DNA of 33,246 bases from a virus. This document shows positions 12,572 through 21,764 of the stretch, piece by piece. Within the stretch, counting starts at the first letter, position 1. Each line of letters begins with the position of its first letter. The translations under genes were made by a program, and so were the position numbers. Below the pieces are notes generated by a model. That model searched no databases. It was not told the DNA's origin and saw nothing but the letters and a program-made list of their open reading frames with translations. Where the stretch lies: positions 1 to 33,246 of the IMG/VR virus record IMGVR_UViG_3300045912_000670. The stretch is one strand, 5' to 3'.

Positions 12572-14442
12572 CAGTTGAGCCTCTCCGCGTAATCCCGAAC
12601 GGCCGCATTCACGCGCTGCGGGTTGATGCCAACAACATAGATTTGATGGGCCGCCTCGCTCACGCGCAGGCGATGGGCCATCGCACCGCCGCCAAGGCTT
12701 CCATCGGCCACGCTCGCCGGCGCAGGCCCGAAGGAAGGGAAAGCCGCTTCCGCATCGCGAATTCCCGAGCGCCGTTGGTTCGTGCGATCCTGCCAGCCGG
12801 GAATCAGCAGGCCGGCCGCCCCCTGCATCCCGGCGCCCTCGGCCTCGAACAATCCGTGCCGAAGCCGCTGCCGAGTCTCGCCGTTCTCCGTATAGATTTC
12901 TCGCTGGCCCCAAACCCGCCCCAGCAGCTCGACCCATCCCGCTCCGGGGCTTCGCGGAACAGCATCAGAAAACGAGCCCACCAGTTGCTGAAGGCTCGTC
13001 CTCGTCTTCCGCTCGAACCAGAAATTGCGATGGCTGCTCACGCCCGGAAGCCCCTGCCGAATCACGGTGCCTTGTGCGGACCAAGCGATCTCAGGCCCGT
13101 TCCCGTTGTCGCGCGCGTCCGCCGCGGGGAAGACCGCGGCCCCTGGGCCCTGCCCGCAGCCCAGCGTGAAGCCCGTAGCCTTCGGGTCCCAACACTCGTC
13201 GCGGAACGTCCCAGCCGAGAATTTGCTGCAGCCTACGTTCGTGCATCGCCGCGCGGTGCCATGCACGAAGCTGCCCGTCGCGTCTCTCTGGCTGTTGGCG
13301 CATGCGCCCTTTGTGACCCATGCAGCACCGTCCTCGATCCGTGCCTCGGGCATATAGAAAATGCGCACCGAAACCAAGTCAGGGAAGCCCAAGAGCGCCG
13401 CGAGGTTGAGCGTCGACGACCAACCGGAACCGTTGTCTGTCGTCACCAAGGCCGCGTCCGTCTCTGACGCAGGGAGCACTCCTCGCACCCCGCCTGTTAG
13501 CGTATAGACAACGCGCAGAACGTTTGCCCCTGCCCATCGAGGTAGCACTCGGCAGTCATTCCCGGCCGAGTCCTTCAGCGCCACCACTCCGCTGGCTGCC
13601 GCCAAATCGGCCACTGTCAACTCGATCTCCCGCGCCGTCCACCAGGCCTGCGGATACGCCTGCCAGTTGGCCCACTTCTCCGGCTGGACTCCCATAAAAC
13701 CGATCGAGGCCCAATACCGGCCATCCGCCGGTGGGCGCTTGCGATCGTACGGCGCCCGAAGGCTGCTCATGTCGGACCAAACCTCGATCTGGTATTCCAC
13801 CTGGTCCCCGCTGATAAACGCGCCCGTCGGTGGGATGACGCGCGTCACCATCGGATTTAGTTTTCTATACAGGCACGAGGGCCAAGCCGGCTCGAAGATC
13901 GAGCCGGTTGGAAGGCTTAACTGTCCCTCGTCAAATTGCAGCCGCGCCGTGCTGCCTGTGACGGGATCGGGCAACGGCCACTCGGGATTCACGCGGGAAA
14001 TGCCATAGGTCAGCCGCCGAGGGTCTCGGCCACGAACCGTCACCACTTTCCCCGCAACGGCCAGAACCTCCACCCTCTCCCGCTGCAGGATGTTGTTTGC
14101 CGTCCCCGCGCCGAGGTTGTATAGATAGTTTCCCTGCAGGTACGCGCCGCCGATAAACGCGGCCGCCCACAAAGCCCCGTCCGTTTCGCTCATCATCGCC
14201 GCGCTCGCGTAGCTTCCCGCCGGCGCGTCCGTCTCCAATCGATCTCCCGCCCTCCGCTCGACGCCCACGAGCGAGCAGGGCTCGCCGTGCGCTTCCCGAA
14301 GCGAACAGCCCACGCACCCACCCAGCACATCCCGCACTGCCGTCGCAGTCTCGCCCCAGGGGAAAATCCGCCCGCGCGCCCCGTCCTCCGCCAGCGGCGG
14401 CGCGTTCTCTGGCTCAGGCTGGCCGAAGGTAACGAAGGGCAC
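12571..14442 (-). CDS. Large tail protein with Cys-rich segments
   Basis: A 623-aa protein beginning at a GTG (14442) with GGGGAG upstream, close behind the OB-fold-like gene. Two Cys-rich stretches stand out: GGCVGCSLREAHGEPC near the N-terminus, and, at about residues 380-430, ACANSQRDATG, RRCTNVGCSKF, DECWDPKAT and LGCGQG. The spacing resembles the metal-binding Cys clusters seen in lambda gpL-type tail-tip proteins (from memory). Its neighbours also fit the tip complex. Function as a tail-tip or baseplate component is inferred; receptor binding is possible. Confidence 0.65.
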   Translation of the reverse strand: MPFVTFGQPEPENAPPLAEDGARGRIFPWGETATAVRDVLGGCVGCSLREAHGEPCSLVGVERRAGDRLETDAPAGSYASAAMMSETDGALWAAAFIGGAYLQGNYLYNLGAGTANNILQRERVEVLAVAGKVVTVRGRDPRRLTYGISRVNPEWPLPDPVTGSTARLQFDEGQLSLPTGSIFEPAWPSCLYRKLNPMVTRVIPPTGAFISGDQVEYQIEVWSDMSSLRAPYDRKRPPADGRYWASIGFMGVQPEKWANWQAYPQAWWTAREIELTVADLAAASGVVALKDSAGNDCRVLPRWAGANVLRVVYTLTGGVRGVLPASETDAALVTTDNGSGWSSTLNLAALLGFPDLVSVRIFYMPEARIEDGAAWVTKGACANSQRDATGSFVHGTARRCTNVGCSKFSAGTFRDECWDPKATGFTLGCGQGPGAAVFPAADARDNGNGPEIAWSAQGTVIRQGLPGVSSHRNFWFERKTRTSLQQLVGSFSDAVPRSPGAGWVELLGRVWGQREIYTENGETRQRLRHGLFEAEGAGMQGAAGLLIPGWQDRTNQRRSGIRDAEAAFPSFGPAPASVADGSLGGGAMAHRLRVSEAAHQIYVVGINPQRVNAAVRDYAERLN

Positions 14443-14445
14443 AGG

Positions 14446-14808
14446 TCACTCCCCGTTGGCCAGAAGGCACGCGGCCACGATCGGAACGATCGAACCACCA
14501 CCGCCGCCACCGCCACCGCCAATAATCACGGGAATCGGCCGGTCACCGATCCATGCCAGGGCGACTTTGTCGTCAGATTGAAATACAGATTGGCCCCAAA
14601 CTCGAACGCCCGGCAAAGTGTCCGCGACGGTTCCGTCGGCAGCAAGCACCTCAACAGTGTAGGCATCGCCATTAACCGAAGCCACCACGCCAAGGCGAAT
14701 TGACGAAGGCCGGGAATCGAGCTGTGCCGCACCGCTCGCGCCGTCTCGCGCGGCTCGCGACTGCTCTCTGGCTCCCTCAATTGCTTGATCTATACCGAAG
14801 CTCATCAT
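14446..14808 (-). CDS. Small OB-fold-like tail-tip puncturing protein
   Basis: A 120-aa protein starting MMSFGIDQAIEGARE at 14808; the ATGATG overlaps the stop of the hub-like gene. RLGVVASVNGDAYTVEVLA and TLPGVRVWGQSVF resemble the OB-fold of phage spike proteins (gpV/gp5 type), followed by VALAWIGDRPIPVIIGG, a run of nine Gly and IVPIVAACLLANG. It is much shorter than full spike proteins, as in other small siphovirus or myovirus tips. The longer frame upstream is a shadow of the hub gene. Identification rests on the OB-fold pattern and gene order. Confidence 0.55.
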   Translation of the reverse strand: MMSFGIDQAIEGAREQSRAARDGASGAAQLDSRPSSIRLGVVASVNGDAYTVEVLAADGTVADTLPGVRVWGQSVFQSDDKVALAWIGDRPIPVIIGGGGGGGGGSIVPIVAACLLANGE

Positions 14809-16640
14809 CCGTCCTCCAGAACCTGATTGGCGATAAGGGGCACGCTCGAATCTGTTGAGAGGGTTGTTGAGTGGTCGTTGGTCAGATCGTAGCTGAGAGA
14901 CAGGATTTGGTGGGTGCCGAATACAAAGTCGCTCTGCCCGACAACTCGGATGCGATCCCCCAGTCGATAGGCGCTCGTCCAGTAAGGCGTAGTGACGTTG
15001 TAGGTTGTACGAACCGTGTTCTTCTCGCGAAGGGCCGCTTGGGCGAAGCGTCGAAAGATGCTCTCGTCGTCCTGCGTCACGATCTGCCCGTCGTAATAGG
15101 TCCAGCCGTCGCCGTCTAGATATACCCATGCCCCATCAAAGACGTGCTCGTCGCCGTCGCTGTCCTCGAAGGGAAAGCCGACGTTGGAGAATTGTTTGTA
15201 GCCAAAGGATTCGTTTGTCACCGCCTCGACAAGCCCGTCGCCATCGATGCCCTGAAAGTTGAGGCCGTTCCGCCGCACGCCCGTGTCGAAGACCAGCCTG
15301 GGACCAGCCACCGAAAGGGTAAGCCCAACAACAGCTGGCTCGTATAGATCCACGATTTTCCCGGCCTCATCGGCGCTGGAAGAAACCAGATTCACGGCGG
15401 GCGACTTCAGGACGAAGTAACCGTTTTCCAGATCAAACTGCGTGCCCTCAAGCAGCACCGGAGCCTCGGCTGCCGTGGATGACCACGCATCAGTCACGGG
15501 ATTGTAGGCAAGCACGCGGGGAAACTTCCATACTTGCAGCGCCAGTCGGGAACCGTCCGACAGCTCGACCGCCAAATCTTTCTCGATCATCAGCCGCCGC
15601 ATGCAATCAGGCAGCAGAAAGCGCCTGAACACCTTTGCCCGCTCCTCGGAGAATTCGGAGCGGGATTGATCTCCTGCGGCCCCTGATTCGACGCCCCGCT
15701 TGGCCCCCTCTGGGTTTGCAAGAACCTCAGCCTCCAGCGCAGGATTCCATCCCTTCTCCAGCGGTGCCGTCGGGTGGTCGGTATCGATGGAGATCGTGAA
15801 GCGCCGCCTATCTCCAAGTGCGATCACTCGCGTTCGTACGGCGTCAGCGCCTTCCTCGTGGGCAATCTCTAAGACGTTGGAGTTCTGCGCCGTTTCGCCG
15901 GCCCGCGCGACAACCACGGTCTTGATCGGTGCGCTTGGGTCTGCCAGTTCAAAGAAATCTAGATAGGTCAGGTTGCCAGCGAAGCGCTCTCGGAAGGTCA
16001 CTGATCCCACAAGACCGAGCAACTGATCGAGCGCATCTCGAAGGGTTGCCTGGCGGAAGAGCAAATCCCCCAGCGGCACGTCGTTGTAACTGCTTCCGAG
16101 CACCGCCAGAGAGCCAAGCTTGAGCAGCGACCGCCACCCGGAAGGGAGCCTTCCCCCTCCGCCTTTCCACGTCCTTGGGTTCCCGCTGAAAATATCCCGA
16201 AGCACGGTCGCCACCGTCCAACCGGTTTCCCGAAGTTCCCCGCGGTAAAGCGCGCGCGCCGGGTACTCAACAGCCATGTCGTTGGCCAAGTCGCCCTGAC
16301 CGAGGTAAACTGTATCAGCCAGCCCGAGCAGAGAGACAGCGGAGGCGTTGATTGTGTTTTCCGAAACCGAGCCTTCCGCAGAGGTCAGGTAACCCACAAA
16401 CACCGTCTCGATGTCGCCGCCATCAAAGGCAACGTCCACGCGAACGCGCCGGCCTCGAAGGTTCGATTTCCCGCCGTCCCAGTCGCGGGAAGGAATTTGC
16501 AGGCTGGCTGTCGATCCCGCCGTGCCGTGCGAGAATGAGACCGCCGTGCAATACAGATCGGATCGCAATGCGCCGTCTAGATATACCCACTGGCGCAGAC
16601 GAGGAAGAACCATCGAGGATGACACAACGAAGCTGCCCAT
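14805..16640 (-). CDS. Baseplate hub / tail-tip protein
   Basis: A 611-aa protein starting MGSFVVSSSMVLPRLRQWVY, overlapped as TGATG with the upstream FN3 gene. The first 120 residues (SLQIPSRDWDGGKSNLRGRRVRVDV, VFVGYLTSAEGS) look like the beta-barrel of gp27/gpD-type hub proteins, which usually read out virus-attached coordinate changes between tail tube and spike; ATLRDALDQLLGLVG also fits such a hub, and its C-terminus YRLGDRIRVVG...HQILSLSYDL matches the typical hub ending. It precedes the small OB-fold protein, the usual order. Catalytic activity is not evident. Confidence 0.65.
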   Translation of the reverse strand: MGSFVVSSSMVLPRLRQWVYLDGALRSDLYCTAVSFSHGTAGSTASLQIPSRDWDGGKSNLRGRRVRVDVAFDGGDIETVFVGYLTSAEGSVSENTINASAVSLLGLADTVYLGQGDLANDMAVEYPARALYRGELRETGWTVATVLRDIFSGNPRTWKGGGGRLPSGWRSLLKLGSLAVLGSSYNDVPLGDLLFRQATLRDALDQLLGLVGSVTFRERFAGNLTYLDFFELADPSAPIKTVVVARAGETAQNSNVLEIAHEEGADAVRTRVIALGDRRRFTISIDTDHPTAPLEKGWNPALEAEVLANPEGAKRGVESGAAGDQSRSEFSEERAKVFRRFLLPDCMRRLMIEKDLAVELSDGSRLALQVWKFPRVLAYNPVTDAWSSTAAEAPVLLEGTQFDLENGYFVLKSPAVNLVSSSADEAGKIVDLYEPAVVGLTLSVAGPRLVFDTGVRRNGLNFQGIDGDGLVEAVTNESFGYKQFSNVGFPFEDSDGDEHVFDGAWVYLDGDGWTYYDGQIVTQDDESIFRRFAQAALREKNTVRTTYNVTTPYWTSAYRLGDRIRVVGQSDFVFGTHQILSLSYDLTNDHSTTLSTDSSVPLIANQVLEDG

Positions 16641-18112
16641 CAGTTCGGCACCCCCTGAAGAGGCTCTGGCATCGAGGGCGGCGTCGCGTCAGGCGTTCCT
16701 TCGACTTCATCGGAAAGCAGCTCGTCACCTGAGGCAGCAAGCGCGGCCACGACGAAGGAGGTTGCGACCGAGTATGGCCCCGCCACCGTCGCGGAATAAG
16801 ATGCGATCGTCTCACCGACAGCGGATGACGTTGCCACCACGGAGCCGCCAACCTCGCGCACCTCGAAGCCATCGATGTCCTCCCCGCCCTCGAAGCGGTA
16901 GACCCAAGAGACCACGAAGGAGCCACCGGGCCCTGCGGCAACCGCCACTTGCTCCGGCGCGTTCAGCCGAACGCCTGTTGGCAAGCCCTCCGTGTCAACC
17001 TCCACGGCCTCCACGTTGTCTGAGCGCCGGCCCGCGCTGTCTCTCGTGCGAACATAGAACCGCCAAACGCCATCGACGGCGGGCGCGAAGGCATAGGTCT
17101 CAGCATCGTCGCTGAGGCTCACCCAAGGCGCGTCCTCGATGATCTCCTCGCCAAGGCGCTCAAAGGTGTTGGAGTAGTTGCAATATAGATCAACGGCCGC
17201 TCGGTCGGGATCGCTCGGAAGATCCCAAGAAAGCGCGATGGGATCAGAGAGTGATGGGTCGAAGGTTGCGCGCAGATTCCGCACCGCATCGGGGCGGTGG
17301 ATGATTGCCAAGGGGAGCTCTGTCAGAGCGGCCGATAGGTTGCCCGCGAGGTCTCGCCCCTTCACCGAGAAGAGCCAATTGCCTTCCGCCAGTTCCGGCG
17401 AGGCCCACTCGACCAGCGGGCCGACGCGAATCTCGAATGCTTTGGCCGCGTAGCTGGCCGGATCGTCCTCGAATACGACCACCACGCCAAAGTCGAGAAG
17501 GGTTGCCGAGCCGCGATTGATCGGTTCCCACGCGGACCAAGAGCCGGTCAGGTTGTGCCGGAAGGTTCCGGAAGAAGTCTGCACGGTAAACGCCTGGTTC
17601 ACCCTCTCGCCCGACCAGTTTCCCCCCACGGTTAGGCGCCCGCTTCCCGTTCCGGTGCCGGCCTGAAACCAATCTCGGTGCACGTCAATCAGGCTGACGA
17701 CCGCAATTGGCTCTGAGTAGTTCACCGGTCCGCTGCCGCCGTTGCCAAAGACCAGATAGGAATCTAGATCGCTAGACGGGGAAGGCGGCCATCGCAGGAA
17801 CGCGCGCCGCCCGTAGTCCACGCCGTGAAGGTCTGGGGCGCGTCGCGTTTCCCCCCGGATGGGGACCACCGAAACCCGGTGCTCACCGTCGCCAATTGTA
17901 GCCGGGAAGGAAACCGATTGTCGGCTGCCCGCCGCAGAAGGGGTGAAGGCATATAGATCCCCATCGAGCGCCACAGCAATCTGGTGATTGGACCCCTCGG
18001 GAACCTCAAGGTGGCGAAAGCTGAGATCAACGCCGGCCGCCGTGGCGCGCGCTGCCAACCCCGCAATCCGCCCATCGAGGGAACCGCCGCCGACAAACGA
18101 CCCTCCAACCAT
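16640..18112 (-). CDS. Fibronectin type III-containing tail protein
   Basis: A 490-aa, Gly/Ser-rich, beta-strand protein. Repeated segments with FN3 character are seen: AVRNLRATFDPSLSDPIALS with WDLPSD (about residues 275-305), VWRFYVRTRDSAGRRSDNVE, and VVSWVYRFEGGEDIDGFEVR (about 400-420). A short N-terminal Gly-rich part leads in. FN3 modules in tails usually mediate weak attachment to surface polysaccharide. It sits three bases after the holin-candidate stop and overlaps the hub gene start, in the tail-tip cluster. No enzymatic motif seen. Confidence 0.7.
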   Translation of the reverse strand: MVGGSFVGGGSLDGRIAGLAARATAAGVDLSFRHLEVPEGSNHQIAVALDGDLYAFTPSAAGSRQSVSFPATIGDGEHRVSVVPIRGETRRAPDLHGVDYGRRAFLRWPPSPSSDLDSYLVFGNGGSGPVNYSEPIAVVSLIDVHRDWFQAGTGTGSGRLTVGGNWSGERVNQAFTVQTSSGTFRHNLTGSWSAWEPINRGSATLLDFGVVVVFEDDPASYAAKAFEIRVGPLVEWASPELAEGNWLFSVKGRDLAGNLSAALTELPLAIIHRPDAVRNLRATFDPSLSDPIALSWDLPSDPDRAAVDLYCNYSNTFERLGEEIIEDAPWVSLSDDAETYAFAPAVDGVWRFYVRTRDSAGRRSDNVEAVEVDTEGLPTGVRLNAPEQVAVAAGPGGSFVVSWVYRFEGGEDIDGFEVREVGGSVVATSSAVGETIASYSATVAGPYSVATSFVVAALAASGDELLSDEVEGTPDATPPSMPEPLQGVPN

Positions 18113-18115
18113 CTC

Positions 18116-18430
18116 TCAGCGTCTCCTATCCAGCGCATCGGCCAGCCGCCCAAGCGCCTTTCCGAATTCCCGCATCGCTTCCCCGTGGGCCGTCAGCGCG
18201 GGCTGAATCTCCCGCCGGACTTCGGCCTGAAGCTCCTTGTAGTCTTCCATCAATCTTTGTCGCTCGGCGCGCTCCTGCCTCAGCAGGTACAGCAGGATCG
18301 CTACCGTAACGGCGGCGATTCCTATCTTCTCCAAACCCGCGATGCCAGCAATTTGATAGGGGTCGGCCAGCGTCGTTGCGGCCATCCCAACAATACCCAC
18401 GGCAGCGATCCCGATTGTTTTGGGGTCCAT
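18116..18430 (-). CDS. Small membrane protein with cytoplasmic coiled coil, holin candidate
   Basis: A 104-aa protein from the ATG at 18430 (an in-frame ATG at 18448 would add six residues). Two hydrophobic segments, about residues 5-22 (TIGIAAVGIVGMAATTLA) and 33-50 (LEKIGIAAVTVAILLYLL), are followed by a charged helix, RQERAERQRLMEDYKELQ, and ALGRLADALDRRR. The size and topology fit a two-TM holin or an inner-membrane spanin-type protein. No endolysin lies next to it, so the lysis role is tentative; it could also be a tail-associated membrane protein. Confidence 0.55.
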   Translation of the reverse strand: MDPKTIGIAAVGIVGMAATTLADPYQIAGIAGLEKIGIAAVTVAILLYLLRQERAERQRLMEDYKELQAEVRREIQPALTAHGEAMREFGKALGRLADALDRRR

Positions 18431-18431
18431 G

Positions 18432-18806
18432 TCAGCTTTCGTCTTCATCGTTGGGCTGCGCTTCGTCCGGTGCAGAGACCGTGGTTGGTTGCCACCCGTC
18501 TAGAACGCTATCGAGGACCGGCAGGGCGGCCTCAAGGCTGTCGGCGAGTTGCCTGAGCCCGGCGATGTATTGCGGGGCTCGGCTGTTGCGGACTTCGTAC
18601 AGAAACGGCAGGTTGTTCTCGTGCGCTTCCTGCGCGGCCTGCTCCCCGCCTGCGAGGGCGCGAATCGCCGCAACGTTCCGTCGGTCGAGTTCGGCAAGGG
18701 CCCGCTCGGTGTCTGCTGTTGCGAAGCGCGCCTGCTCAAGTGCAGGGCTCAACTGGTCAACCGCTGCCCCGCTCGCGATATATCTTTCTAGGTCGAAGGT
18801 GCTCAT
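18432..18806 (-). CDS. Tail-associated helical protein of unknown function
   Basis: A 124-aa acidic, Ala-rich and probably all-helical protein (MSTFDLERYIASGAAVDQL, FATADTERALAELDRRNVAA, LADSLEAALPVLDSVL) with a disordered acidic tail (DEAQPNDEDES). It sits between the fibre-like gene and the membrane protein, a position often taken by tail-fibre assembly chaperones, but I see no chaperone signature. The stop overlaps upstream in-frame starts of the next gene. Confidence 0.6.
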   Translation of the reverse strand: MSTFDLERYIASGAAVDQLSPALEQARFATADTERALAELDRRNVAAIRALAGGEQAAQEAHENNLPFLYEVRNSRAPQYIAGLRQLADSLEAALPVLDSVLDGWQPTTVSAPDEAQPNDEDES

Positions 18807-18815
18807 GGTTGCTCC

Positions 18816-19916
18816 TTAGATTGGGTTGGTCCAGCCATCGTTGAAGAGGACGTGCCAGATATCATCGGCGGCGACGTAAAGCACCAGCATGGTGGCGAAG
18901 TTCGCACCGGTCGATCCAACCATGCTAAATCCGTCAATCGAATCGTTGCTGGCGAATCCGTTGCCGGATGAGGTGACGATTTGCTCAATGCTACCACCGC
19001 TGATGACCCTAATCCAGTAGTATGTTCCGTTGGGAGGTCCGGCCGGCAAATTGACGGTGTTGGTGACGGCACTATTGTCCATCAGCACCATGGCGCCGCT
19101 CTCGCTGGCAAGCAGGTTGCGCGTGGCGTTGCCGCTGACGGTAATCACCAATGGCCGGTTGGTGAAGGCGTTCGCGTCGCGCTCGGCCGCGCTGCCGAGA
19201 CCAAGATTGGTGCGCGCGCCTGCTGCCGTCGTCGCCCCGGTCCCGCCGATGGAGATGGGCATTCCGGCACCGCTTGAAATTGGAGAGGTAAGAGTATAAT
19301 CGGCTCCTTCTGTATTGAGAGCCACCCAGCGGCCTGGCGAGCCTTGCTCTATATTAGTGATGTTCAATTGAGAGAAGCGGGCGGTTCCCGCGTTGGTCTG
19401 CCCAATATTGGTCCCGTTGATCGTTCCGCCGGTAATGTTGACCGCGTTGGCGTTCTGCTGCGCCATCGTTCCAAGACCGCTCAAAAGTCCGTCCAGCTCA
19501 AGCGCCTTGGTCTGTACGGCCTGAAGCTCTTTACCCAACTGGTGGAAGAGGAAGGCCATGAGTGGCGTTCCCTTCCCGCGATAGGTCACCGAAACAGCAA
19601 GCCCCGCGTCGCTCGCGTGGAACTCCAGCACGCCCGTTGCCATCGACAAAGCCACCTGCCCCACTGCCGGCGCTTCGCCGTAGGGCACGAGCGCACGCGC
19701 GGAACCCGCCACCGTCACCGTAATCCCCACCTGCTCCTGCGGAACTTGATCCAGATTCAGGCGACGCTTTCCCTCGAAGTCGGCCGACGCCGGCACCGTT
19801 CCGGTTTCCGTCAGCAGCTCGCCATCAGGGTTGAGATTGCGCACCTCCTTGGGCGCATAGACAGCAGCCGGAAAGCTCGCAACGTAGTCAACCAGCCTGT
19901 TGTTGTAGGGGAACAC
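18816..19916 (-). CDS. Tail fibre-like protein
   Basis: A 366-aa protein starting MFPYNNRLVDYVASFPAA. A central helical stretch (LMAFLFHQLGKELQAVQ) is followed by NITGGTINGTNIGQ repeats of the beta-spiral fibre type, then GGTGATTAAGARTNLGLG, a motif common just before fibre C-terminal domains. The last part (VSGNATRNLLASESGAMVLM, TYYWIRVISGG) resembles the beta-rich knobs of fibres or capsid-decorating fibres. Receptor binding is inferred. No collagen repeats or chaperone-cleavage site is seen. Confidence 0.75.
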   Translation of the reverse strand: MFPYNNRLVDYVASFPAAVYAPKEVRNLNPDGELLTETGTVPASADFEGKRRLNLDQVPQEQVGITVTVAGSARALVPYGEAPAVGQVALSMATGVLEFHASDAGLAVSVTYRGKGTPLMAFLFHQLGKELQAVQTKALELDGLLSGLGTMAQQNANAVNITGGTINGTNIGQTNAGTARFSQLNITNIEQGSPGRWVALNTEGADYTLTSPISSGAGMPISIGGTGATTAAGARTNLGLGSAAERDANAFTNRPLVITVSGNATRNLLASESGAMVLMDNSAVTNTVNLPAGPPNGTYYWIRVISGGSIEQIVTSSGNGFASNDSIDGFSMVGSTGANFATMLVLYVAADDIWHVLFNDGWTNPI

Positions 19917-19925
19917 CGTGGCCTC

Positions 19926-20309
19926 CTATGGGTACTGCGTGAAAGTCAACGTCGCGCGCAGGATATAGCCCGTCGCCGCGTCGCTTTTGAAGCTCTCGAA
20001 ATCCGATACAGATGACAACCGGCACTTGGCAAAGGTGCCCCATCCCGGAACCACCAACGGCCCCAGAGCTGCCGTTGCCAACCCTCGAACCGTCGATGCG
20101 ATTCCGAGCTTGTTGCTTGTCCGCCAAGCAAGCTCCAGCGTGTGCGTCGCCGTCGCCACGCCGGCCGGCTTCACCCAGTAGCCAACGCCAAGCGGCGCCT
20201 TCGCTTCGCTCGCCTCGTCCACCAGCACGCCAGGCTTGAAATCCCAGCCGGCGCCGTTCGCCGCCGAATCCCAAAGCACCACGCTTCGATACAGAATCTG
20301 CTCAGCCAT
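19926..20309 (-). CDS. Small tail protein
   Basis: A 127-aa beta-rich protein with start MAEQILYRSVVLWDSAANG at 20309, overlapping the tape-measure stop as TGATG. Its sequence (WVKPAGVATATHTLELAW, VVPGWGTFAKCRLSSV, ATLTFTQYP) has no motif known to me, but the size and position directly after the tape measure gene match distal tail or tail-assembly proteins. A GTG one codon upstream is possible. Confidence 0.6.
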   Translation of the reverse strand: MAEQILYRSVVLWDSAANGAGWDFKPGVLVDEASEAKAPLGVGYWVKPAGVATATHTLELAWRTSNKLGIASTVRGLATAALGPLVVPGWGTFAKCRLSSVSDFESFKSDAATGYILRATLTFTQYP

Positions 20310-21760
20310 CACGCGAACCTCGCCTTGCGAAATCTATCCGGCCGAGTGCTCACGATCCGCACCGAAACGCGCTGCCCGTCTTCCGCGGAGGCCCGACCCG
20401 TTGCTCTGCTCGCAGACCGCTTGGTGCCGACCTCGCGAGCCTTCGCGGCCCGCGCCGCCTCCATCTCCTGAGCCGGTCGGCCGGCAAAGGTCTGTCCGGC
20501 CGTTGCCTCAATTTCCTCTCGCAGCGCCCGCGCCGCAGCTTCGCGTTCGCGCCGCCCCGCTTCCATCAGCGAATTAAACTGACCTGCAATCCCCGTGTCG
20601 CTTTCGCCGCGAAGGAACTCGCCTTGAGCCCGCACGAAATCACTCGATGCGGCCTTCACTTCCTCGAGGGCCGCCTGCGATTGCTCGCGGAAAGCCGCGC
20701 TCATCGCCTTGCCGTCAAGCCCCAGCCTCTCAAGCAACCAATCCCCACCCGGAAGAGAGCGAAGCGAATCCAGCCAAAACTTCATGGCCTCGTTGATATA
20801 GCTTTTCAGAAGCCCCACAATCACGCTGCCGCCGGATCGAATCATCTCCACAAGGTTTGAGACGCTCGTGGTTGCCTGCTTCAGGAACTCCACAACGAAG
20901 CGAATCGCCTCGGCCACCTTCTCCAGCATCTGCTGGCCCTCTTCCGTCTTCGTCAACCCCACCACGAAGTCGGAAAATCCCTGCACCAGCGGCTCGATGA
21001 TGGGGCTAATCTTCTCGCCCAGCGTGACCCCGAGGAGATTCCAAGCGGCCGCCAAGCGCTCGCTTGGATTGGCAAGCTCGCTGCCGATGTCGCCATACGC
21101 GCTTTTGAGCGCTAGCACCGCAGCCTCGCCGTCGCGAACCCTGTCCCCGGTAATTGCGATCTGGACCCCAAGCTCTTTCAGCGAGCGCAGGTTGCCGTTG
21201 GCCGCGTCAGCGATTTGCTTGGTGACATCCAATAGTGGCTTGCCTGTTTTCTTCGCGTAGTTGCCAGCGAGGATCGTCAGCTGCCGCGCCTGGCTGAAGT
21301 CAAAGCCACGGGTTACAAAGTCCCCAAAAGCCCTGTTCACCTCGGCGCCTGTGATGCCCAGCGCGAGGCGAAGCTGCTCCCCAAGCGCCTTCACTTCCCT
21401 TGTCGCGAAAGATAGATTTACAGCTTCACCGAGCGTTTTGAGCGAGGCCTGCAGGGTTGTCACGCTGTCGGAGTAATCGCGATAGGCCTGTAGCGATCCG
21501 GTCAAAGCCTTCTTGATTTCGGAGATAACCTTGGCAACTCCGAACAAAGCCAGCAGCGGGAAGAAGGCGCTGGCCAGAGCTGATTTGATAGCCGCGCCGG
21601 CCGTCTTGAAGGCGGTTGCCATTCCCGCAGCGGTGCGCTTCACGGCCGCGTCGAATGGCCGGAGAAGGCTTCCGCTGATGCCTTTCTTAACCAAGGCCCC
21701 TGCGTTGCGAACGCCTTTTTTCCAAGGCTCCAGATCGAACTTCAGGCCGACAATCGCCAT
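20309..21760 (-). CDS. Tail tape measure protein
   Basis: A 483-aa protein, short for its class. It starts MAIVGLKFDLEPWKKGVRNA; hydrophobic helices lie at about residues 60-85 (IKSALASAFFPLLALFGVAK), and long coiled-coil segments run through the middle (LQASLKTLGEAVNLS, GITGAEVNRAFGDFV, GNLRSLKELGVQIA). From about 380 it is strongly helical and Ala/Glu/Arg-rich. Tape measure proteins set tail length; by the usual 0.15 nm per residue this would give a tail of around 70 nm (inference). It follows two chaperone-like ORFs, as expected. Confidence 0.85.
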   Translation of the reverse strand: MAIVGLKFDLEPWKKGVRNAGALVKKGISGSLLRPFDAAVKRTAAGMATAFKTAGAAIKSALASAFFPLLALFGVAKVISEIKKALTGSLQAYRDYSDSVTTLQASLKTLGEAVNLSFATREVKALGEQLRLALGITGAEVNRAFGDFVTRGFDFSQARQLTILAGNYAKKTGKPLLDVTKQIADAANGNLRSLKELGVQIAITGDRVRDGEAAVLALKSAYGDIGSELANPSERLAAAWNLLGVTLGEKISPIIEPLVQGFSDFVVGLTKTEEGQQMLEKVAEAIRFVVEFLKQATTSVSNLVEMIRSGGSVIVGLLKSYINEAMKFWLDSLRSLPGGDWLLERLGLDGKAMSAAFREQSQAALEEVKAASSDFVRAQGEFLRGESDTGIAGQFNSLMEAGRREREAAARALREEIEATAGQTFAGRPAQEMEAARAAKAREVGTKRSASRATGRASAEDGQRVSVRIVSTRPDRFRKARFA

Positions 21761-21764
21761 CGCC

